Assembly: GCA_013695405.1 (NCBI GenBank)
Contig: JACDAO010000023.1
Location: forward strand, 1 to 5,156
DNA from: Acidobacteriota bacterium
GTDB taxonomy: Bacteria; Acidobacteriota; Vicinamibacteria; Vicinamibacterales; Vicinamibacteraceae
Reading direction: 5' to 3'
Length of the DNA stretch: 5,156 nucleotides
Shown here: positions 1-5,156 of the stretch, piece after piece
How positions within the stretch are numbered: position 1 is the first letter of the stretch
How the letters are laid out: every line of letters begins with the position of its first letter
Notes under the pieces: generated by a model
Seen by the model: only the letters and a program-made list of their open reading frames with translations
What the model was told of the DNA's origin: nothing
Database searches by the model: none
Position numbers and translations under genes: made by a program

Positions 1-502
1 CGTCGACGTTGACGCCCGCAATCGCGAGTTGGCCCGATACACCGCGGCGATGCAGCGGGTGGCGGCACGCCTCGACGTGCCGTTTGCCGACGTGTACACG
101 CCGACGCTGGCGGCGATGGCGACCACGCCGACGCCGCTGACAATCAACGGCATCCACTTGAACGAGCACGGCGACCGCGTCTTTGCCGCGATCCTCGCAA
201 CCGCGCTCGGCCTGACCCCGGACTCCGCGGCGCTGTCGTCGAAGGGCGTCACCGCGCTGCGCGGGCTGGTGCACGAGAAGAACCGGCTGTTCTTCCTGCG
301 CTACCGTCCGCTCAACGCCGAGTACGTCGTCGGGCGGCGCCTCGATCCGTTCGGATCGGTGAACTTCCCGCCGGAGATGAAGCAGCTCGACGAGATGATC
401 GCCAGGCAGGAGCGGCGGATCTGGGCGCACGCGCGCAGCGTGGCCAAAGGGTCCGGCGCCACGCCGCGGCCATCCTCGTCATTGGTGCGGAGGCAGCCAT
501 GA
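1..502 (+). CDS. SGNH/GDSL-type hydrolase, C-terminal part (5' end outside window)
   Basis: The reading frame is open from base 2 to the TGA at 500-502, giving 166 visible residues; the true start lies to the left. The motif NGIHLNEHGDRVFA (codons from base 146) matches block V of SGNH/GDSL esterases, which carries the catalytic His (codon 155-157). The usual Asp of the DxxH pair is Asn here (codon 146-148). I recall Asn at this place in related planctomycete and acidobacterial proteins, so it need not mean loss of activity. The tail, with FFLRYRPLNAEYVVGRR and then PFGSVNFPPEM, resembles the C-terminal extension of GDSL proteins found next to propeller dehydrogenases. Blocks I-III (GDSL Ser, GxND) are outside the window, so the nucleophile cannot be checked. 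The probable role is ester removal, perhaps deacetylation of a carbohydrate; the substrate is unknown. It overlaps the next gene by four bases, which suggests cotranscription and translational coupling. Confidence 0.82.
   Translation, partial: VDVDARNRELARYTAAMQRVAARLDVPFADVYTPTLAAMATTPTPLTINGIHLNEHGDRVFAAILATALGLTPDSAALSSKGVTALRGLVHEKNRLFFLRYRPLNAEYVVGRRLDPFGSVNFPPEMKQLDEMIARQERRIWAHARSVAKGSGATPRPSSSLVRRQP
489..493 (+). promoter_or_regulatory. Ribosome binding site for the large dehydrogenase gene
   Basis: GGAGG lies five bases before the ATG at 499, inside the end of the hydrolase gene. This is a near-perfect Shine-Dalgarno sequence. Together with the ATGA start/stop overlap (499-502) it fixes the start of the 1163-residue protein. 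Confidence 0.8.
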
Positions 503-3500
503 GCGCTTCGCGTCGACTTGCCGTGGTGGCCCTGACCGTGCTGGCCGGCGGCGTGGCGACGCAGGCCCAGATCCCGACGCGCGACGAACCGAATCGCGGC
601 GGCAGCCTCGACCTGGCGTCGCAGGATCCGGCGGTGGCGCTCGAGCGGCTGCGCGTCGCGCCCGGCTACGAGGTGGCGCTGTTCGCCTCCGAGATCGAGT
701 TCCCCGATCTGGCCAAGCCACTGGCGATGACCTTCGACACCCGCGGCCGGCTGTGGGTGCTGACCTCCCCCACCTATCCGCACGTGCGACCGGACGAGAA
801 GCCGAACGACAAGCTGATTGTCCTCGAGGACACCAACGGCGACGGGCGGGCCGACCGGTCCAGCGTCTTTGCCGATCGCCTCTACATCCCGACCGGCTTC
901 GAGCTCGGCGACGGCGGGGTCTACATCGCGCAGCAGCCGAACCTGATGTTCATGAAGGACACCGACGGCGACGGCAAGGCCGACGAGCGCCGGTTGCTGC
1001 TGCACGGCTTCGGCACCGAGGACAGCCACCATTCGATTCACGCGTGGCAGTGGGGCCCCGATGGCGCCCTCTACTTCCAGGAGGGCACATTTCTGCACTC
1101 GCAGGTCGAGACCCCCTACGGGCCGCGCCGGCTGGCCAACGCGGGGGTTTGGCGCTACGAGCCGCGCACGGAGAAGCTCGACGTCTTCGTTTCCTACGCG
1201 TTTGCCAATCCGTGGGGCCACGTCATCGATCGCTGGGGCCAGAACTTCATCTCGGACGCGTCCAACGGCTACAACTACTGGGGCACGGCCTTCTCCGGGC
1301 ATGTCGACTACCCGCGCAAGCAGCGGCCGATGCAGGAATGGACGCTGACCCGGGTGCGTCCGACCAGCGGCAGCGAGTTCGTCAGCAGCCGCCACTTCCC
1401 CGACTCGGCGCAGGGCAACTTTCTCTACAACAACGTGATTGGTTTCCAGGGCATCAAGCAGTACCGCACCGTCGAGGACGGCTCGGGCTTCGTCGGCATC
1501 GAGATCGAGCCGCTGCTGCAGTCGTCGGACCCGAACTTCCGGCCGGTCGGGATGCAGTTCGGACCGGATGGCGCGCTCTACGTGATCGACTGGTTCAATC
1601 CGCTGATCGGCCACATGCAGTACTCGCTGCGCGATCCGCGGCGTGACACGTCACGCGGGCGGGTCTGGCGGATCACCGCGAAGGGCCGGCCGCTGCTCGC
1701 GCGTCCGGTGATCGCCGGCGCGCCGATCGCGGCGCAACTCGAGCTGCTGAAGGCCTACGAGGACCGCACCCGCTACCAGGCGCGGCTGGCGTTGCGCGAC
1801 CGGCCAACCACCGAGGTGCTGTCGGCAGTCGAAAATTGGGTCGCTGGCCTGTCGCCCACCGACCCGGGGTACGAGCATCATCTGCTCGAGGCGCTGTGGG
1901 TCCACGAGCATCACGATCGGGTCAATCAGCCGCTGCTCGAAAGGCTCCTCGCGGCACGCGAGTTCCGCGCCCGCGCCGCGGCGGTGCGCGTGCTGCAGCA
2001 CTGGTTCGATCGTGTCGACGGCGCGATGCGCCTGCTGGCGCCTCTGGTCAAGGATCCGGAACCGCGGGTCCGGCTCGAGGCGGTCCGTGCGCTCAGCTTC
2101 GTGCCCACCGCCGCGGCGGCCAGCGCCGCACTCGAGGTGCTGACTCTGCCGATGGACTACTACCTGACCTACGTGCTCGACTCGACGATGACCACGCTGG
2201 AGCCGGCGTGGAAGCCGGTGTTGAGCACTGGCGGCCGCTTTGCCGAGGGCAACGCCGCGGGCCTGAGCTTCGTGCTCGATCGACTCGAGCCCGGCGAGCT
2301 CGCCAAGGTGGCGCGCAGCACCCCGGTCTACCACGCGTTGCTGTCGCGTGCTGGCGTGCCGGCGGCGGTGCGGCGTGAAGCGCTGGAGGCGCTGGCAAGC
2401 CAGAACGGCACGACCTTGTTGCGGGAGATCCTCGCCGCGGTCGACCGAATGGACGGCCGTCCCGGCAGCAGTGTGCCGTCGGCCGATCTGATGCAGCTGC
2501 TGGGCACGATGTCGGCCGCCGACCTGGCGCCGGAGCGGAGTGCGGTGGAGCGACTGGGGCGCGACGGCCGCAACGACGGCGTCCGTGAAGGCGCCCTGGC
2601 CGCGTTGATCCAGATCGACGGCACCGCCACAGGGGCGTGGCAGTTGACCGAGGCGGCGCCGCGGTTGCGCGTCGATCTGCTGCGCGGCGCCACCAGGCTG
2701 CCGCCGGGGCCGGCGCTCGACAGCCTGCGCACGCTGTTGATGCCGGTGTTGACGGCCGCGACGACTCGCACGGCGACGACCGGGACAGCCCCGGGCCAGA
2801 TCCCGGGCCAGTCGTCGGCCCCGGTGGCCGGCCGCTACGTGCGTCTGGTCCGCCCGGGCCGGGCCCAGGTCCTGAGCGTGACCGAGGTGCAGGTCTTCAG
2901 CCACGGCGACAACGTCGCCCGCGCCGGCACGGCCACGCAGTCGAGCACGCTGGCCGGCGGCGCCACTGGCGGGCACGCGCCGCGGGCGATCGACGGCGGA
3001 CTGGACATGGCCGCCACGGCCGGGACCGACCCGCTCAACGGCACGCACGCCTTCACCAGTGCCGAGCAGGACCCGTGGTGGGAAGTCGATCTCGGCGCGG
3101 AACGGCCGCTCGACCGCGTCACGCTCTGGCCGGCCGCGCCCGACACGCGCAACGGGCTGCATCTCAGCGTGCTCGACGCCAACCGCCGCGTGGTGTTCGT
3201 GCGGGACATGGCGCGCGTCGGCGCGCCGTCCGAAGAGGTCGCACTCGCCGGCGATATGAGCGCGGCCATCCACGACGCCGGCATCGCGCTGCTGCCGCGA
3301 CTGCCAGGCCACGAGGCCGACGCCGTCACCACGCTGGCGGCGTTCATGCGGCAACCGGCGCATCGCCAGGCGGCGATGGCGGCGATCCGTCGCCTGCCGC
3401 CGAGTGCCTGGCCGCAAGCCGAAATCGCGCCCCTGGCCGATACCGTCCTCGCCCACGTCCGCGCGATTCCGTCGGCCGATCGCACCGGGTCGGCCTTTCT

Positions 3501-3990
3501 CGACGCAGTCGGCTTCGGCCACGAACTCGCCGCCCGCTTGCCCGACGGCGAGCGGCAGCGCCTGACCAGCGCGCTCGACGCGCTGGCGGTGCGGATCATC
3601 CGGATCGAGGCAGTCTCGGCCCAGATGAAGTTCGACCTGTCGCGGATCGCCGTCACCGCCGGCGAGGAACTGGTCATCGAACTGGTCAACAAGGACGAGA
3701 TGCCGCACAACTTCGTCGTCACCAAGGAGGGCGCACTCGAGACCGTCAGCCTGGCGGCCGAGGCGATGATGTCGTCGCCCGATGCCTTCGGCAAGAGCTT
3801 CATCCCGACGACGCCCGAGGTGCTGTTCTCGATCCGCCTGCTCAATCCGGGCGAGACGCTGCAGGTGCGCTTCACGGCGCCGACCCAGCCCGGGGCCTAT
3901 CCGTTCGTCTGCACGTTCCCCGGACACTGGCGCACCATGAACGGCGTGATCGACGTCGCACGCGCGGCGGTCCGGGAGTCGGCGCAGTGA
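499..3990 (+). CDS. Exported PVC-type propeller dehydrogenase with HEAT, discoidin and azurin-like copper domains
   Basis: This 1163-residue protein is probably a periplasmic sugar or alcohol oxidoreductase. Residues 1-23 form a signal peptide (S4-R5-R6, hydrophobic stretch, likely cut after TQA); Tat export is possible. Residues 43-395 form a propeller of the 'putative membrane-bound dehydrogenase' type: APGYEVALFAS, two DxDGDG-like loops (111-119, 154-162), DSHHSIHAWQWGPDG (175-189), FANPWGHVIDRWGQNF (235-250) and RDPRRDTSRGRVWRI (378-392). Residues 405-750 are helical, HEAT-like (for example EPRVRLEAVRALS at 521-533). A Thr/Ala/Gly/Pro linker (751-777) leads to a discoidin domain (about 778-905) with GRYVRLVRPG, ARAGTATQSST and DPWWEVDLG. 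Residues 919-1030 are helical. Residues 1031-1154 are azurin-like, with ligands H1070, C1138, H1143 and M1147. C1138 is the only cysteine, so there is no CxxCH heme site. The organic cofactor, if any, and the substrate are not shown by the sequence. ATG 499 is backed by GGAGG and the signal peptide. Confidence 0.88.
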   Translation: MSASRRLAVVALTVLAGGVATQAQIPTRDEPNRGGSLDLASQDPAVALERLRVAPGYEVALFASEIEFPDLAKPLAMTFDTRGRLWVLTSPTYPHVRPDEKPNDKLIVLEDTNGDGRADRSSVFADRLYIPTGFELGDGGVYIAQQPNLMFMKDTDGDGKADERRLLLHGFGTEDSHHSIHAWQWGPDGALYFQEGTFLHSQVETPYGPRRLANAGVWRYEPRTEKLDVFVSYAFANPWGHVIDRWGQNFISDASNGYNYWGTAFSGHVDYPRKQRPMQEWTLTRVRPTSGSEFVSSRHFPDSAQGNFLYNNVIGFQGIKQYRTVEDGSGFVGIEIEPLLQSSDPNFRPVGMQFGPDGALYVIDWFNPLIGHMQYSLRDPRRDTSRGRVWRITAKGRPLLARPVIAGAPIAAQLELLKAYEDRTRYQARLALRDRPTTEVLSAVENWVAGLSPTDPGYEHHLLEALWVHEHHDRVNQPLLERLLAAREFRARAAAVRVLQHWFDRVDGAMRLLAPLVKDPEPRVRLEAVRALSFVPTAAAASAALEVLTLPMDYYLTYVLDSTMTTLEPAWKPVLSTGGRFAEGNAAGLSFVLDRLEPGELAKVARSTPVYHALLSRAGVPAAVRREALEALASQNGTTLLREILAAVDRMDGRPGSSVPSADLMQLLGTMSAADLAPERSAVERLGRDGRNDGVREGALAALIQIDGTATGAWQLTEAAPRLRVDLLRGATRLPPGPALDSLRTLLMPVLTAATTRTATTGTAPGQIPGQSSAPVAGRYVRLVRPGRAQVLSVTEVQVFSHGDNVARAGTATQSSTLAGGATGGHAPRAIDGGLDMAATAGTDPLNGTHAFTSAEQDPWWEVDLGAERPLDRVTLWPAAPDTRNGLHLSVLDANRRVVFVRDMARVGAPSEEVALAGDMSAAIHDAGIALLPRLPGHEADAVTTLAAFMRQPAHRQAAMAAIRRLPPSAWPQAEIAPLADTVLAHVRAIPSADRTGSAFLDAVGFGHELAARLPDGERQRLTSALDALAVRIIRIEAVSAQMKFDLSRIAVTAGEELVIELVNKDEMPHNFVVTKEGALETVSLAAEAMMSSPDAFGKSFIPTTPEVLFSIRLLNPGETLQVRFTAPTQPGAYPFVCTFPGHWRTMNGVIDVARAAVRESAQ
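2790..2811 (+). repeat. Short in-frame tandem repeat in the interdomain linker
   Basis: The 10-mer CCCGGGCCAG occurs at 2790-2799 and again at 2802-2811, a 12-base period. It encodes PGQI followed by PGQS (residues 765-772) in the flexible linker between the HEAT-like region and the discoidin domain. With only two copies, this is best read as a minor slippage-type duplication in a low-complexity linker, not a regulatory element. Confidence 0.6.
3974..3978 (+). promoter_or_regulatory. Ribosome binding site for the ThuA gene
   Basis: GGGAG lies eight bases before the GTG at 3987, inside the end of the preceding gene. It supports the non-ATG start, which overlaps the upstream stop as GTGA (3987-3990). 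The next in-frame start, GTG at 4023, would remove the charged N-terminus of the signal peptide and is less likely. Confidence 0.65.
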
Positions 3991-4883
3991 GGCTCACGAT
4001 TCGACTCGGGCTCGGCGCCGCTGTGATTGCCGCAGTGGCGGCGTTCAATGCAGCCACCGCGCTGGTCGCGCAGGCACCCGCTCCCGCCCGTGCCGCGCAC
4101 GTCGTCTTTGTCACGGGCGACGACGAGTATCGTTCGGAAATCACGATGCCGATGATCGCGGCGATTCTCGAGCAGCGCTACGGCGTGCGTGCCTCGATTG
4201 CCTACGCGAAGCCGATTCCACAGACCAAGGACAACATCGAAGGGCTCGAGGCGCTCGACAGCGCCGACCTGCTCGTGCTGTTCACGCGCTTCCGCGCCCT
4301 GCCAGACGACCAGTTGAACAGGATTCTGACGTACGTCGATTCGGGCAAGCCGGTGGTCGGCCTGCGCACCAGCACGCACGCCTTCCTGTATCCAGACGGC
4401 AGCCCGCACCACGCCCTCAACGACAGCTTCAGCCGCGATCTGTTCGGTCAGAAGTGGGTGACGCATCACGGCAACACCTCGAGCACGACGGTGGCTGTTC
4501 ATGCCGCCCACGCGGCGCATCCGATCCTGCGCGGGGTCGAGCCGTTCGCGGCACGGTCGTGGCTCTACCACGTCGCCCCGCTCTCCGGCGGCCCTTCGAC
4601 GATCCTGCTCGATGGCACCAGCGTCAACTCGCGGCTGACCGCCAAGGCCGATCAGTTCCCGCCGGTGCAGCCGGTGGCCTGGACCCGAGCGCACAAGGGC
4701 GCCCGGGTGTTCTTCACCACGCTCGGCCACCCGGCCGACTTCGCCCAGCCGTCGATGCGGCGCCTGCTCGTCAACGGCATCCTGTGGGCGCTCGGTCGCG
4801 ACGTGCCGACCGGCGGCGCGGATGCGGCGCCGGTCGAGCCGTATACGGCACCGGACAGCTTCGACTTGTCCAAGGTGCCATGA
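3987..4883 (+). CDS. Exported ThuA-domain protein
   Basis: This 298-residue protein starts at GTG. Residues 1-30 form a signal peptide (R2 and R6, hydrophobic 8-28, likely cut after AQA), so it acts outside the cytoplasm. The rest is a ThuA domain, which has a class I glutamine-amidotransferase-like fold. Landmarks are HVVFVTGDDEYRSE (38-51), DLLVLFTRFRALPDDQL (94-110), GKPVVGLRTSTHAF (120-133), GQKWVTHHGN (154-163), HPILRGVEPF (178-187), TTLGHPADF (244-252) and RRLLVNGILWALGR (258-271). There is no cysteine, so it cannot use an amidotransferase nucleophile; this is expected for the family. ThuA is named from rhizobial trehalose utilisation, linked to 3-keto-disaccharide metabolism; whether this protein handles a keto-sugar is inference. 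It lies between two propeller dehydrogenase genes and overlaps both by four bases, consistent with work on the same substrate. No operon-specific control is visible. Confidence 0.9.
   Translation: MRLTIRLGLGAAVIAAVAAFNAATALVAQAPAPARAAHVVFVTGDDEYRSEITMPMIAAILEQRYGVRASIAYAKPIPQTKDNIEGLEALDSADLLVLFTRFRALPDDQLNRILTYVDSGKPVVGLRTSTHAFLYPDGSPHHALNDSFSRDLFGQKWVTHHGNTSSTTVAVHAAHAAHPILRGVEPFAARSWLYHVAPLSGGPSTILLDGTSVNSRLTAKADQFPPVQPVAWTRAHKGARVFFTTLGHPADFAQPSMRRLLVNGILWALGRDVPTGGADAAPVEPYTAPDSFDLSKVP
4872..4875 (+). promoter_or_regulatory. Weak ribosome binding site for the second dehydrogenase gene
   Basis: AAGG lies four bases before the ATG at 4880. It is a short match at tight spacing, so initiation here probably depends on coupling to termination of the ThuA gene at the ATGA overlap (4880-4883). 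Confidence 0.4.
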
Positions 4884-5156
4884 GTGCAGGCGGGCGCCAG
4901 CGGCAGCGCCTCCACTGGTGCAGCGTGGTCGTCGCCATCCTGTCGACCGGGGCGTACGCGGCGTCACGGCAGGCAAACGTACCTCGCGGGTCGCGCACCG
5001 ACACGGGCCAGGCCCGTCCCGCACTCTCACCCGACGAGGCGCTGACCCGGTTTGTCGTCGAGCCCGGCTACCGCATCGACCTGATTGCCGCCGAGCCGCT
5101 GGTCCAGAGCCCGGTGGCGATCGCCTTCGACGAGCGCGGCCGCCTCTATGTCGTCG
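4880..5156 (+). CDS. Second exported PVC-type propeller dehydrogenase, N-terminal part (3' end outside window)
   Basis: The frame is open from ATG 4880 to the right edge, giving 92 residues. Residues 1-27 look like a signal peptide: three Arg among the first ten residues, a hydrophobic core at 13-22 and a likely cut after AYA. After a Pro/Arg/Thr-rich spacer, LSPDEALTRF (49-58), VEPGYRIDLIAAEPLVQSP (60-78) and VAIAFDERGRLYVV (79-92) match the first blade of the propeller dehydrogenase family. They parallel APGYEVALFAS and MTFDTRGRLWVL of the large gene upstream (from residue 54), so the two are distant paralogues in one operon. The C-terminal domains are out of view; many relatives end in a CxxCH cytochrome c domain, but that cannot be judged here. 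The only cysteine seen, C14, sits within the signal region and is not in a lipobox. Function is probably oxidation of a sugar or other alcohol. Confidence 0.8.
   Translation, partial: MSAGGRQRQRLHWCSVVVAILSTGAYAASRQANVPRGSRTDTGQARPALSPDEALTRFVVEPGYRIDLIAAEPLVQSPVAIAFDERGRLYVV

Noticed and set aside
511..570. Tat export of the large dehydrogenase, from S4-R5-R6.
   Set aside because: The Phe-Leu-Lys part of the Tat motif is missing (L-A-V-V follows), so the choice between Sec and Tat cannot be made from sequence alone.
301..1614. A minus-strand frame open for 437 codons across the hydrolase end and the propeller region.
   Set aside because: It lies opposite two well-supported genes, has low-complexity Arg/Val/Ala composition and shows no recognisable motif.
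1651..3927. A minus-strand frame open for 758 codons opposite the large dehydrogenase gene.
   Set aside because: Its translation is Arg/Gln/His/Gly-rich with no domain or signal. The plus strand encodes recognisable domains throughout. Long antisense frames are expected with GC-rich codon use.
2637..3986. The plus-strand frame of the ThuA gene stays open about 450 codons upstream, suggesting a longer fused protein.
   Set aside because: The upstream part is an Arg-rich shadow of the dehydrogenase frame. A ribosome site, a GTG start and a signal peptide place the real start at 3987.
499..3990. A cytochrome c heme-binding site (CxxCH), expected in many PVC-type dehydrogenases.
   Set aside because: The protein has only one cysteine (C1138), which belongs to the copper motif.
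4880..4965. A lipoprotein signal in the second dehydrogenase, because Cys14 lies near the N-terminus.
   Set aside because: The residues before it (LHW) do not fit a lipobox, and the cysteine sits before, not after, the hydrophobic core.
3897..5030. A minus-strand frame open for 377 codons opposite the ThuA gene and the start of the second dehydrogenase.
   Set aside because: The opposite strand carries clear ThuA and propeller motifs. The antisense product has no family resemblance.
1..5156. Promoters, terminators, RNA genes, mobile elements or CRISPR arrays.
   Set aside because: Genes overlap with no intergenic space. I saw no terminator hairpin with a T-run, no tRNA- or rRNA-like segment, no inverted-repeat-bounded element and no spaced repeat array.

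Overview
The window is a high-GC bacterial segment that is fully coding on the plus strand. Four consecutive genes run left to right with no intergenic DNA. Each of the three junctions is a four-base start/stop overlap (ATGA, GTGA, ATGA). Gene content and GC-rich codon use suggest a heterotrophic soil or aquatic bacterium of the Acidobacteriota (Vicinamibacteria-like) or Planctomycetota. I lean to Acidobacteriota, but only from family resemblance recalled from memory.

Layout. (1) Bases 1-502 hold the C-terminal part of an SGNH/GDSL-type hydrolase whose start lies left of the window. (2) Bases 499-3990 hold a complete 1163-residue exported protein. Its parts are a PVC-type 'membrane-bound dehydrogenase' beta-propeller, HEAT-like helical repeats, a discoidin (F5/8 type C) domain, a short helical region and a C-terminal azurin-like copper domain with a full type 1 ligand set. 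(3) Bases 3987-4883 hold a complete 298-residue exported ThuA-domain protein with a GTG start. (4) Bases 4880-5156 hold the first 92 residues of a second exported propeller dehydrogenase, cut by the right edge.

How the genes may work together. All three visible N-termini carry export signals, so the cluster looks like an extracytoplasmic module. The likely substrate class is carbohydrate: the hydrolase could remove ester groups, the propeller enzymes could oxidise sugars or alcohols, the copper domain could carry the electrons away, and the ThuA protein could act on the oxidised sugar. ThuA is named for disaccharide (trehalose) utilisation in rhizobia. The family assignments are well supported by motifs; the pathway is inference. 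No promoter, terminator, RNA gene, mobile element or CRISPR array is visible. The operon promoter must lie left of the window.

The most notable point is that the large protein has a single cysteine and therefore no CxxCH heme site, and ends in an azurin-type copper centre instead. This domain order resembles proteins I recall from Planctomycetota, so it is probably a known but functionally uncharacterised architecture rather than a new one.
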